Notes under the pieces: generated by a model | The model's database searches: none | Seen by the model: only the letters and a program-made list of their open reading frames with translations | What the model was told of the DNA's origin: nothing | Program-made: the position numbers and the translations under genes | NCBI RefSeq assembly: GCF_013408425.1 | Contig: NZ_JACBYV010000001.1 | Span: 4,588,001 to 4,652,000 of the forward strand | Length of the DNA stretch: 64,000 nt | Reading direction: 5' to 3' | From: Pseudomonas flavescens | GTDB lineage: Bacteria > Pseudomonadota > Gammaproteobacteria > Pseudomonadales > Pseudomonadaceae | Part shown: positions 56,116-64,000 of the stretch, piece by piece | Numbering within the stretch: the first letter of the stretch is position 1 | How the letters are laid out: the number at the start of each line of letters is the position of its first letter

Positions 56116-56348
56116 GTTTGGAACTCCCTTCCGCCATCTTTCTGTATGTGGCCGAACGCCAGCTTAGCCGGTCGGGCACCCACAAGCGATACGCCAACGT
56201 GATCATTGTCATGTTGCCGCATGAAAACTTATGCCCAATTTATCGACATTTCAGGTACCGATAAAAGTCCATTTTTATCAGTACCTTGAGAGGACTATTT
56301 AGATTTTACGGTAAAACGTTCAACAGGTTATCCACAGATCGTGACGAC
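56116..56348. other. Regulatory gap upstream of the lipid operon
   Basis: This AT-rich stretch holds an inverted repeat, GGTACCGATAAAA (56254-56266) / TTTTATCAGTACC (56273-56285), with one mismatch in 13. An exact DnaA box TTATCCACA follows at 56328-56336. The promoter of the lipid operon must lie here. Confidence 0.55.
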
Positions 56349-57125
56349 TCAGGCGAGATCGTTGGCCGTCTCTACGGCAGTGCTCTGTGGATCGAGAGCA
56401 CCGAGTTCCTGTTGCGCCTGGCTGACCCATGCGAAAGCGCGGTCGTTGAGGTTGGCGATCGCTCGCGGGCCTTCGCCCTCGGCAAACAGCGGCGGGCCGA
56501 ATACCACCTGCACCGTACCCGGCTTCTTGCCCCAGCCCTCTTTCGGCCAAAACTGGCCAGCGTTGTGGGCGACGGGCAGCACCGGTAGCTTGCTGTTAAC
56601 CGCCAGCGCCGTACCACCTCGGGAAAACTTGCCGATCTGGCCGTCCGGAATCCGTGTGCCTTCAGGGAAGACCAGCACCCAGGCGCCCTGCTCCAGACGT
56701 GCGCGACCCTGGCTGGCGAGCTGTTTGAGGGCCGCCTTGGGGTTGCTGCGGTCGATGGCGATTGGCTTGAGCATGGCCATCGCCCAGCCGAAGAACGGCA
56801 CGTACAGCAACTCGCGCTTGACCACCTGGCTCAGTGGCTCGAAGTAGGCGCACAGGAAAAAGGTTTCCCAGGTGCTCTGGTGCTTGGCAAGGATCACGCA
56901 GGGTTGGTCGGGAATGTTCTCCTGGCCCTTGATCTCGTAGCGAATGCCGGCGACCACCTTGGCCAGCCATACGGCGCAGCGGCACCAGTTCTGCACCACG
57001 AACCGGTAGCGTGCCCGAAACGGCAGGAAGGGTGCGACGAACACGCTGATGATGCACCAGACGAACGAGCTGGAGGACAGCAACAGATAGAAGAGGAAGG
57101 TTCTGAAGAACTGCACTGTCGACAT
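56349..57125 (-). CDS. Lysophosphatidate acyltransferase-like protein
   Basis: A 258-residue acyltransferase of the PlsC type. One N-terminal membrane helix region is followed by KHQSTWETF (an HX4E form of the HX4D motif), then LVFPEGTRIPDG and LPVLPVAHNAG. It should add the second acyl chain to lysophosphatidate in the inner membrane. I start at the ATG at 57125 (MSTVQFFRTF). It lies 35 bases downstream of gmhB, as in other Pseudomonas. Confidence 0.9.
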   Translation of the reverse strand: MSTVQFFRTFLFYLLLSSSSFVWCIISVFVAPFLPFRARYRFVVQNWCRCAVWLAKVVAGIRYEIKGQENIPDQPCVILAKHQSTWETFFLCAYFEPLSQVVKRELLYVPFFGWAMAMLKPIAIDRSNPKAALKQLASQGRARLEQGAWVLVFPEGTRIPDGQIGKFSRGGTALAVNSKLPVLPVAHNAGQFWPKEGWGKKPGTVQVVFGPPLFAEGEGPRAIANLNDRAFAWVSQAQQELGALDPQSTAVETANDLA

Positions 57126-57160
57126 GTGAGCAATTACCGTTGCAGGCCTGGCCTGCGCTA

Positions 57161-57691
57161 TCAAGTGAGAAGCTGAGCAGCGACCGCTGCCAGATCATCG
57201 AATACCAGGGTTCCCGCTGGCAATGCTTTGGCCAGGGTGCGTTGACCCTTGCCGGTTTTCACCAGCACGGGCTGACAATCGACGGCCAGTGCCGTTTGCA
57301 GGTCACTGCCGCTGTCGCCGACGAACCAGATTCCGCTCAGTGGTACGCCATAGTGCTCGGCGATCTGGCGCAGCATGCCGGGCTTCGGCTTGCGGCAATC
57401 GCAGCCATCATCCGGACCATGCGGGCACTGCACGATCAGGCCGACTTCACCGCCCTGCTCCGCCACCAGCTCGCGCAGCCGCGTGTGCATGGCCTCCAGC
57501 ACGGCCAGCGGGTAGTAACCGCGGGCGATACCGGATTGGTTGGTCGCCACCGCCACCGTCCAGCCCGCTTTGCTCAGGCGAGCGATGGCCTCGATGGAGC
57601 CCGCTATCGGGATCCACTCGTCGAGGCTTTTGATATACGCATCGGAGTCATGATTGATGACGCCGTCGCGGTCGAGAATGATCAGCTTCAT
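57161..57691 (-). CDS. gmhB: D-glycero-D-manno-heptose 1,7-bisphosphate 7-phosphatase
   Basis: A 176-residue HAD phosphatase for the heptose of the lipopolysaccharide core. HAD motif I is KLIILDRDGVIN, motif II ATNQSG, the zinc site CPHGPDDGCDCRKPKPGM, and late motif FVGDSGSDL. I start at the ATG at 57691 and not at 57706. Confidence 0.94.
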   Translation of the reverse strand: MKLIILDRDGVINHDSDAYIKSLDEWIPIAGSIEAIARLSKAGWTVAVATNQSGIARGYYPLAVLEAMHTRLRELVAEQGGEVGLIVQCPHGPDDGCDCRKPKPGMLRQIAEHYGVPLSGIWFVGDSGSDLQTALAVDCQPVLVKTGKGQRTLAKALPAGTLVFDDLAAVAAQLLT

Positions 57692-57766
57692 AGCTGCAAG
57701 CTCCAAGCCTCAAGCTGCAGGCCAAAGCCGCTACGTGCAGCTTGTGGCTTGCAGCTTGCGGCTGCT
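57692..57766. repeat. AGCTGCAAGCT-type repeat between gmhB and glyS
   Basis: AGCTGCAAGCTCCAAGCCTC followed by AAGCTGCAG pairs with GTGCAGCTTGTGGCTTGCAG followed by CTTGCGGC. These are opposed copies of a short palindromic repeat, giving a long imperfect hairpin, typical of Pseudomonas intergenic repeats. Confidence 0.6.
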
Positions 57767-59821
57767 CTAGCCCAGCACGGAGATATCGGCGACACCCAGG
57801 AACAGCCCGCGCAGACGCGCCAGCAGCGCATAGCGATTGGCACGTACCTTGGGGTCTTCGGCGTTGACCAGCACCGCTTCGAAGAAGCTGTCCACCGGCT
57901 TGCGCAGCGACGCCAGCTGCGCCAGTGCTTCGCGATACTGGCGCTCTCGCGCCAGTGGCTGCACAGCGTTGTCGGCCTGCTGAATGGCCGCGTTGAGGGT
58001 GAACTCGGCTGGCGTATCGAAGTAATGCGCCTCGATGCTCTTGGCGATCTGCCCGTCGGCCTTGCTCAGCAGGTTCGACACACGCTTGTTGGCCGCGGCC
58101 AGGGCCTCGGCCTCCGGCAGCTGGCGGAAGGCCTGAACGGCCTGCACGCGCTGATCGAAGTCCAACGGCGACTTAGGGTTCACCGCACGAACGGCCTGGT
58201 ACACGGAGACATCCACGCCTTCGTCTTCATAACGCGCACGCAGGCGGTCGAAGATGAAGTCCAGCACCTGTGGCGCCAGGCCCTGTGCCTTGACCTTGCC
58301 GCCAAACTGGCGGATGGCGAAGTCGACGGTGGCACCCAGATCCAGATCGAGACCCTTCTCGATGAGAATGCGCAGCACGCCCAGTGCCGCCCGGCGCAGG
58401 GCGTAGGGGTCCTTGCTGCCGGTGGGCAGCATGCCGATACCGAAGATACCGACCAGCGTGTCCAGCTTGTCCGCCAGCGCCACGGCGGCACCGGTCAGCG
58501 TGCTCGGCAGTTCGGCACCGGCACCGCGCGGCATGTACTGCTCGTTCAGCGCCAGGGCAACGTCCTGTGGCTCGCCGTCGTTCAGCGCGTAGTAGTAACC
58601 GGCGATACCCTGCATCTCCGGGAACTCGCCGACCATTTCACTGGCCAGGTCGCACTTGCTCAGCAAACCGGCGCGGGCACCACGGCGGGCGTCGCCACCG
58701 ATGCGCTCGGCGATGAAGCCGGCCAGGGCCGAGACACGCTGGGCCTTGTCATAGACGGTGCCGAGCTGGGCCTGGAAGACCACGTTGGCGAGACGCGTGT
58801 TGAAGCTTTCCAGCTTCTGTTTCTTGTCCTGCTTGAAGAAGAACTCGGCATCGGTGAGACGCGGGCGCACCACCTTCTCGTTGCCGGAGATGATCTGCGC
58901 CGGATCCTTGCTTTCGACGTTGGCCACGGTGATGAAGCGCGGCAGCAGCTTGCCGTTGGCGTCCAGCAGGCAGAAGTACTTCTGGTTGTCCTGCATGGTG
59001 GTGATCAGGGCTTCCTGCGGTACTTCAAGGAAACGCTCTTCGAAAGAGCAGACCAGCGGTACCGGCCACTCGACCAGCGCACTGACTTCCTCGAGCAGTG
59101 CTGGTGGCACGATGGCCGTGCCCTGCTGCTCGGCAGCCAACTGGTCGACGCGCTTGGCGATCAGCTGACGACGCTCGCTGGCATCGGCGATCACATAGGC
59201 GGCACGCAGTTCCTGGGCGTACATGGCCGGGGCCGAGATACGCACCTCGTGGTTGGCATGGAAGCGATGCCCGCGGGACACGCGCCCAGCCTTCTGGGCG
59301 AGGATTTCGCAATCGATCACCTGGTCACCGAACAGCATCACCAGCCACTGGCTCGGGCGGACGAATTCGGTCTTGCGCGCGCCCCAGCGCATGCGCTTGG
59401 GAATCGGCAGTTCGTTCAGCGAGTTTTCCACGATGCCCGGCAGCAGCCCGGCGGCGCCCTGCCCCGGGATGTGCTGGCTGAACTTCAGCTTCGGCCCGCT
59501 CTGATCGATGGCGTCCAGCTCGACGCCACACTTCTTGGCGAAGCCGAGGGCGGCCTGGGTCGGGTTACCGTCGGCGTCGAAGGCGGCCTGCAGCGGCGGG
59601 CCGTCGAGATTGACGGTGCGATCCGGCTGCTGGGTGGCAAGCTGTTCGACCAGCACCGCGAGGCGGCGCGGCGCGGCATACATGCGCGCGCTGTTGTAGC
59701 TCAGGCCAGCGGCCTTGAGGCCCTTTTCAACGCCGGCAAGAAAGGCATCGCCGAGGTTCTTCAGGGCTTTGGGTGGCAGCTCTTCGGTGCCCAGTTCAAC
59801 GAGAAAATCGAGCGCACTCAT
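57767..59821 (-). CDS. glyS: Glycyl-tRNA synthetase beta subunit
   Basis: A 684-residue subunit of the alpha2beta2 glycyl-tRNA synthetase. It begins [16 protein letters not shown] and has PKRMRWG and an anticodon-binding C-terminal helical region. Length is typical. It overlaps glyQ by four bases (ATGA). Confidence 0.98.
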   Translation of the reverse strand: MSALDFLVELGTEELPPKALKNLGDAFLAGVEKGLKAAGLSYNSARMYAAPRRLAVLVEQLATQQPDRTVNLDGPPLQAAFDADGNPTQAALGFAKKCGVELDAIDQSGPKLKFSQHIPGQGAAGLLPGIVENSLNELPIPKRMRWGARKTEFVRPSQWLVMLFGDQVIDCEILAQKAGRVSRGHRFHANHEVRISAPAMYAQELRAAYVIADASERRQLIAKRVDQLAAEQQGTAIVPPALLEEVSALVEWPVPLVCSFEERFLEVPQEALITTMQDNQKYFCLLDANGKLLPRFITVANVESKDPAQIISGNEKVVRPRLTDAEFFFKQDKKQKLESFNTRLANVVFQAQLGTVYDKAQRVSALAGFIAERIGGDARRGARAGLLSKCDLASEMVGEFPEMQGIAGYYYALNDGEPQDVALALNEQYMPRGAGAELPSTLTGAAVALADKLDTLVGIFGIGMLPTGSKDPYALRRAALGVLRILIEKGLDLDLGATVDFAIRQFGGKVKAQGLAPQVLDFIFDRLRARYEDEGVDVSVYQAVRAVNPKSPLDFDQRVQAVQAFRQLPEAEALAAANKRVSNLLSKADGQIAKSIEAHYFDTPAEFTLNAAIQQADNAVQPLARERQYREALAQLASLRKPVDSFFEAVLVNAEDPKVRANRYALLARLRGLFLGVADISVLG

Positions 59822-60765
59822 TCTGCTGCCTCCAGCTTGGCCAGTACTTCATCACGCAGATCGGGGGCGGCGAGCGGGAAGCCCAGGCGGCGTCGGGCCT
59901 GCAGATAACTCTGCGCCACGGCGCGGGCCAGGGTGCGCACGCGCAGGATGTACTGCTGGCGCGCGGTCACCGAAATGGCGCGGCGGGCGTCGAGCAGGTT
60001 GAAGGTATGGGAGGCCTTGAGCACCATCTCGTAGGTCGGCAGTGGCAGCTCCAGTGCGATCAGGCGATTGGCTTCGCTCTCGTAGAAATCGAACAGCTCG
60101 AACAGCTTCTCGACGTTGGCGTGTTCGAAGTTGTAGGTCGACTGTTCCACTTCGTTCTGGTGGAACACGTCGCCGTAGGTCACCTTGCCGAACTGGCCGT
60201 CCGTCCACACCAGATCGTAGACCGAGTCGACGCCCTGCAGGTACATGGCCAGGCGCTCGAGCCCGTAGGTGATCTCACCCGTGACCGGGTAGCACTCGAT
60301 GCCACCAACCTGCTGGAAATAGGTGAACTGGGTGACTTCCATGCCGTTGAGCCAGATTTCCCAGCCCAGACCCCAGGCGCCCAGGGTCGGCGATTCCCAG
60401 TTGTCTTCGACGAAACGGATGTCGTGCACCAGCGGATCGATGCCGATGGCCTTCAGCGAGCCCAGGTACAGCTCCTGGAAGTTCTCCGGGTTCGGCTTGA
60501 GCACCACCTGGAACTGGTAGTAGTGCTGCAGACGGTTTGGGTTCTCCCCATAACGACCGTCGGCCGGGCGGCGCGATGGCTGCACGTAAGCGGCATTCCA
60601 GGTTTCCGGGCCGATGGCACGCAGAAAGGTGGCAGTGTGGAAGGTACCGGCGCCCACTTCCATATCGTAGGGTTGCAATACCACACAGCCTTGCTCGGCC
60701 CAGTATTGTTGCAGGGCGAGGATCAAGTCCTGGAAGGTGCGCACGGCAGGCGTTGTCTGGCTCAC
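59818..60765 (-). CDS. glyQ: Glycyl-tRNA synthetase alpha subunit
   Basis: A 315-residue catalytic subunit. It starts with GTG at 60765 ([18 protein letters not shown]), with AGGTGA upstream; the longer frame to 60834 has no family match. Core blocks: [19 protein letters not shown] and [20 protein letters not shown]. Confidence 0.97.
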   Translation of the reverse strand: MSQTTPAVRTFQDLILALQQYWAEQGCVVLQPYDMEVGAGTFHTATFLRAIGPETWNAAYVQPSRRPADGRYGENPNRLQHYYQFQVVLKPNPENFQELYLGSLKAIGIDPLVHDIRFVEDNWESPTLGAWGLGWEIWLNGMEVTQFTYFQQVGGIECYPVTGEITYGLERLAMYLQGVDSVYDLVWTDGQFGKVTYGDVFHQNEVEQSTYNFEHANVEKLFELFDFYESEANRLIALELPLPTYEMVLKASHTFNLLDARRAISVTARQQYILRVRTLARAVAQSYLQARRRLGFPLAAPDLRDEVLAKLEAAE

Positions 60766-61118
60766 GAAAAATTCACCTGTTGGGGCTGCGACAGAAAGCC
60801 GGAGAGTATACCCGAAGCAAGGCGCAGCCCGCATGCTGCGCCGTCTCTACTGACCGACTTGCGTGCGCGACGGTGGTGCGTTGGCCACATCGGCTACGAC
60901 CCCATGAAATATCCTGTCAATAATAATCACTCGCGTTAAAATGCCGGTTTTTCTGCGCTCGTCCGTCTTTATGGAGATGGGGATGAGCTCCGCCTACTCG
61001 CATGCAGATGCTCGAATCGTCTTGCAGAGCGGCATCGTTTATCTACGGACAGCCACGGTGTCAGGCCTGCGTCGCACGCAGAGCCGACCGTGTTCATGAC
61101 AATAAACAGGGTGTGTCG
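60766..61118. other. Divergent regulatory gap between glyQ and the PepSY gene
   Basis: About 350 bases with a Fur-box-like site at 60916-60934. No coding region is convincing. The rest shows nothing recognisable. Confidence 0.5.
60916..60934 (+). promoter_or_regulatory. Fur-box-like site upstream of the PepSY operon
   Basis: GTCAATAATAATCACTCGC matches the 19-bp Fur consensus GATAATGATAATCATTATC at about 13 positions. It lies about 185 bases upstream of the PepSY gene, whose family is often iron-repressed. Confidence 0.6.
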
Positions 61119-62747
61119 ATGAAAGAGGGATTTCGCCAGTCCATGGCCTGGCTGCATACCTGGACGGGGCTGGTGGTGGGCTGGGTGCTGTTTTTCGTGT
61201 TCGTGACCGGCACCGCCGGTTACGTGGACGATGAAATCACCCGCTGGATGGAGCCCGAGCGGCCGCTGCAGGTACGCGTCGAAGGCGTGGAACGCAGCGC
61301 AATGCTCGAGCGCGGCCTCAAGCGCCTGGAGCAGGTCGCCAGCAACGCCAAGAGCTGGACCATCACCCTGCCGCATACTTCGCTGCGTCCGCGTGGCGAG
61401 CAGGGCCTGGCGATCGCCTGGGAAGACCTGCCCGAGCGTGGCCACGATTTCGGCCGCCGCGGCCGTGAAGAGCTGAACGCCGAAACCGGCCTGCCGCGCC
61501 AGGAAGTCGAGCCGCGCGCCACCGGTGGCGGTGCCGCCCTCTACGAGATGCACTACATACTGCATTACATGCCCTACAACGTGGGCATCACCATCGTCGG
61601 CGTGTGCACCATGCTGATGCTGCTGGCGATTCTCACCGGAGTCATCACCCACAAGAAGATCTTCAAGGACTTCTTCACCTTCCGCCCTGGCAAGGGGCAG
61701 CGCTCCTGGCTGGACGCGCACAACGTGATCAGCGTGATGGCGCTGCCGTTCTTCCTGATGATCACCTACAGCGGCCTGGTCTTCTTCGTCTTCAACTACA
61801 TGCCGGCAGGGGTCGCGGCGGTATATGGCACCGGCAACCTGCAGCAGCGCGCGCTGTTCGATGACCTCTTTGCCCGTGACAAGCGCGAGCATCTGCCCGC
61901 CAGTCGGCCGCAAGCCTCGCTCGAAGAACTGGTGCAGCGCGCCGAAGCGCAATGGCCCGAGCGCGGCGTGTCGAGCCTGACCATCAGCCAGGTGAAGGGC
62001 GAGCCGGCGCGTGTCGACGTGCAGCGGATCATCGGCGATTCGGTCAACGTTTACGACCCGGTGATGCTGAGCTTCGCCGCTGCCGATGGCCAGCCTACGC
62101 TCTACCCGGACAAGACCCACGGCGCCGGCAAGACCCACCGCATGCTGATCGGCCTGCACGAGGGGTTGTTCGCCGACTGGTGGCTGCGCTGGCTGTACCT
62201 GATCGCCGGCCTGCTCGGCTGCGGGATGATCGGTACCGGGCTGGTGCTGTGGACGGTCAAGCGGCGTAATCAGCACCTCAAGCGCAATGATGCTGCGGCA
62301 CTGTTCGACGCCTATGGCCTGCGCGTCGTGGAAGTGCTCAATGCCGGTACCCTGGTCGGCCTGCCGGTGGCGGTGGCCGCCTACTTCTGGGCCAACCGGC
62401 TGTTGCCGGTGGGCATGGGGGATCGTGCGGACTGGGAGATGCACTGCCTGTTCCTGACCTGGGGCTGGCTGTTCCTCTATGCTTCGCTGCGGCCGCTGAA
62501 GAAGGCCTGGCTGGAGATGGCCTGGATGGCCGTGGCGGCCTACGGGCTGGTTCCCGTGATCAACGGCCTGACCACCGACCGCCATCTGGGCGTGACCCTC
62601 GTCGAGGGTGACTGGGTGCTGGCCGGGTTCGATCTGAGCATGTTCGGCCTGGCGGCGCTGTTCGCCTATGGCGCCATGAAGATTCGTCGTCGCTGGCTGA
62701 AGGCCGATGCGGCAGCTGCGTTGTCGGGCAAGGAGGCGCTGGCATGA
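61119..62747 (+). CDS. PepSY-associated membrane protein (iron-uptake reductase like)
   Basis: A 542-residue protein. It starts at the ATG at 61119 (KEGFRQSMAWLHTWTGLVVGWVLFFVFVTGT, landmark), the PepSY-associated TM pattern with histidine and WxGLVVGW. Further helices occur around 165 and 210 and at 365-525; conserved His residues could bind haem. Such proteins (FoxB/PiuB/FegB-like) help release iron from imported siderophores at the inner membrane. The Fur-like site upstream supports this. Confidence 0.85.
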   Translation: MKEGFRQSMAWLHTWTGLVVGWVLFFVFVTGTAGYVDDEITRWMEPERPLQVRVEGVERSAMLERGLKRLEQVASNAKSWTITLPHTSLRPRGEQGLAIAWEDLPERGHDFGRRGREELNAETGLPRQEVEPRATGGGAALYEMHYILHYMPYNVGITIVGVCTMLMLLAILTGVITHKKIFKDFFTFRPGKGQRSWLDAHNVISVMALPFFLMITYSGLVFFVFNYMPAGVAAVYGTGNLQQRALFDDLFARDKREHLPASRPQASLEELVQRAEAQWPERGVSSLTISQVKGEPARVDVQRIIGDSVNVYDPVMLSFAAADGQPTLYPDKTHGAGKTHRMLIGLHEGLFADWWLRWLYLIAGLLGCGMIGTGLVLWTVKRRNQHLKRNDAAALFDAYGLRVVEVLNAGTLVGLPVAVAAYFWANRLLPVGMGDRADWEMHCLFLTWGWLFLYASLRPLKKAWLEMAWMAVAAYGLVPVINGLTTDRHLGVTLVEGDWVLAGFDLSMFGLAALFAYGAMKIRRRWLKADAAAALSGKEALA

Positions 62748-63040
62748 AAGAAGGTTCGATGGCGCGTTATCGCTGGCTGGTCGCCTCGCGCGTGTTGGCT
62801 GCTGCACTGGGTGGCTATGCCCTGACCTCCGCGCTGACCGTCTTGTTGTCGCTCGTCTGGCCGCTGCCGAAAAGCCAGGCCGTGCTGGCCGCCACGATGC
62901 TCAGCTTTACCCTGTATGCCGGTGCGGTGATCTGGGTGTTCAGCGTGCGCAGCGTGACCCGCGCCTGGCTGGGCATGCTGATCCCCACCGCGGTGATCGC
63001 GCTGCTGTGCTGGGTGCTGCAATCGGGAGGTCCGGCATGA
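62744..63040 (+). CDS. DUF3649-like small membrane protein
   Basis: A 98-residue protein with three helices (VLAAALGGYALTSALTVLLS, AVLAATMLSFTLYAGAVIWV, WLGMLIPTAVIALLCWVL). It resembles DUF3649, which accompanies PepSY iron-uptake proteins. The start overlaps the PepSY stop (ATGA). An internal ATG at 62759 is an alternative. Confidence 0.8.
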   Translation: MKEGSMARYRWLVASRVLAAALGGYALTSALTVLLSLVWPLPKSQAVLAATMLSFTLYAGAVIWVFSVRSVTRAWLGMLIPTAVIALLCWVLQSGGPA

Positions 63041-63858
63041 CCCTGAACCTCTCCATTCTGCTCGCCAGCCTGGGTGGGTTCATCGCCCTGGCGCTGGCCA
63101 TGGACAAGCACTGCAAGCACCTGCTGCGCCGGGTACTGTCGCCGTTTTGGTTGCGTGCTTTGCGTATCGCAGGCTGGTCGCTGCTGGCCCTGGCATTGGC
63201 CCTGAGCCTCAGTCGGTGGGGCGTGAGTGTCGGTGCGGCGGCCTGGCTGGGCTGGTTGTCGGTCGCCGGGATCGTGCTGGTTTTCTACCTGCCGAAGTGG
63301 CCCTGGCAGCCCTCGCCGGGTAAGGCCGCGCCGCGTCGCGAGAAGAAACCTGCGCTGGTCGAGAACCTCGTGGCGCAGCCGGTCGAGCGCCTGCACTGGA
63401 TGCGTCGTGGAGCCACCGGCGTGTTGCTGCTGGTGCCCCTGGCGGTGCTTGGCCTGTTACTGACCGCTTCGCCAAAGCCGCTGCACAGCGACGATGCCGT
63501 GCACGGCCAGGTCGGCCCCTGGGCGTTCACCCTGGCCGAGGCGCAGCGCAAGGCGCCGCATCGGGTACTGGGTACGCCATTCAAGGCCTTCGAAGTACGC
63601 TTTTGCGAAACCTGCGATGACCAGATACGCGCGGCCTATCTGAAGATCCGCAAGCCACGTTCACTGCGTGCCGCGGGCCTGGTGTTCTCTGGCAACCGCT
63701 GGGATCGTTGGGTGGAAATCCAGATTCCCGCCAAGGCCACACTCAGCGATCAGCTGTGGCTGACCGTGGAAGGCAAGGACGGCAGCGTGCATCACGCGGC
63801 GGTGGATATCGACAAAGTGTCGCCCGAGCTGGCGGCGTTTCTCGAACGCGAATCCTGA
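63037..63858 (+). CDS. DUF3325-like protein with an extra C-terminal domain
   Basis: A 273-residue protein. Residues about 1-90 resemble DUF3325 (ASLGGFIALALAMDKHCKHLLRR then two more helices), which usually forms a separate small protein of about 110 residues. Here it runs on, in one frame, through a third segment (RRGATGVLLLVPLAVLGLLL) into a domain of about 140 residues with FCETCDD (CxxC) and VEIQIPAKATLSDQLWLTVEG. I do not recognise this domain. The start overlaps the previous stop (ATGA), so it is the third gene of the iron-linked operon. Confidence 0.75.
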   Translation: MTLNLSILLASLGGFIALALAMDKHCKHLLRRVLSPFWLRALRIAGWSLLALALALSLSRWGVSVGAAAWLGWLSVAGIVLVFYLPKWPWQPSPGKAAPRREKKPALVENLVAQPVERLHWMRRGATGVLLLVPLAVLGLLLTASPKPLHSDDAVHGQVGPWAFTLAEAQRKAPHRVLGTPFKAFEVRFCETCDDQIRAAYLKIRKPRSLRAAGLVFSGNRWDRWVEIQIPAKATLSDQLWLTVEGKDGSVHHAAVDIDKVSPELAAFLERES

Positions 63859-63883
63859 GTGACGGATGTGCAGGGGCCTATAG

Positions 63884-64000
63884 TTCCCACGCTCTGCGTG
63901 GGCATTCATCCTGTGGCGCTCGCGCCACGATTTGCGAACTCGGATAACGATGTACGGACGCAGAGCGTCCTGCCAATGCATTACCACGCAGAGCGTGGGA
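63884..64000. repeat. BIME-like composite palindromic repeat (truncated by window edge)
   Basis: TTCCCACGCTCTGCGTGG (63884-63901) is mirrored by CCACGCAGAGCGTGGGA (63984-64000). Between them are hairpins GTGGCGC-TC-GCGCCAC (63913-63928) and GGACGC-AGA-GCGTCC (63956-63970). This resembles the common Pseudomonas repeat that starts GTTCCCACGCTCTGCGTGGG. Confidence 0.75.

Overview
This 64 kb window is the replication-origin region of a Pseudomonas chromosome (GC-rich gammaproteobacterium). The evidence is the order rpmH-rnpA-yidD-yidC-mnmE-mnmG-rsmG-parA-parB-atpIBEFHAGDC-glmU-glmR-glmS on one side and dnaA-dnaN-recF-gyrB on the other, with protein sequences typical of the genus. Repeat families (a GGTGGGCTTCAGCCCACC palindrome, an AGCTGCAAGCT-type repeat, a CCCACGCTCTGCGTGGG element) also fit Pseudomonas; the species is not determined.

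Layout. (1) 1-13.5 kb, + strand: the 3' part of a giant repeat adhesin, then its type I secretion system (TolC-like, ABC transporter, HlyD-like adaptor), then three Tad minor-pilin genes (TadE, TadG, TadE-like). (2) 13.5-21.1 kb, - strand: a PhoX phosphatase with a PhoB box, a siderophore-esterase-like hydrolase, a TonB receptor with a signalling domain, and FecR/FecI. A 188-bp tandem triplication lies between fecR and the receptor. (3) 21.2-22.2 kb, + strand: a ParD-like regulator translationally coupled to a methionine aminopeptidase. (4) 22.3-43.5 kb, - strand: a YczE-like membrane protein, glmS/glmR/glmU, the complete F1Fo ATP synthase operon, parAB, rsmG/mnmG, then mnmE, yidC, yidD, rnpA and rpmH. 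(5) 43.5-50.3 kb: oriC, then dnaA-dnaN-recF-gyrB (+) with two parS sites in recF. (6) 50.3-56.1 kb, - strand: a tightly packed six-gene lipid operon resembling an expanded E. coli ynbABCD. (7) 56.3-60.8 kb, - strand: an acyltransferase, gmhB, glyS and glyQ. (8) 61.1-63.9 kb, + strand: a PepSY membrane protein with two small-domain partners behind a Fur-box-like site, then a repeat element that runs to the window edge.

How the genes work together. The core is chromosome replication and segregation (DnaA, DnaN, GyrB, RecF, ParA/ParB/parS), tRNA and rRNA modification, membrane insertion and energy generation. Two iron-related blocks (FecI/FecR/receptor/esterase, and the Fur-box PepSY operon) and one phosphate-starvation gene sit around it. 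The least-described parts are the six-gene lipid operon, the ParD-like/MetAP pair, and a second AT-rich, DnaA-box-bearing region between mnmG and mnmE that shares sequence blocks with oriC.
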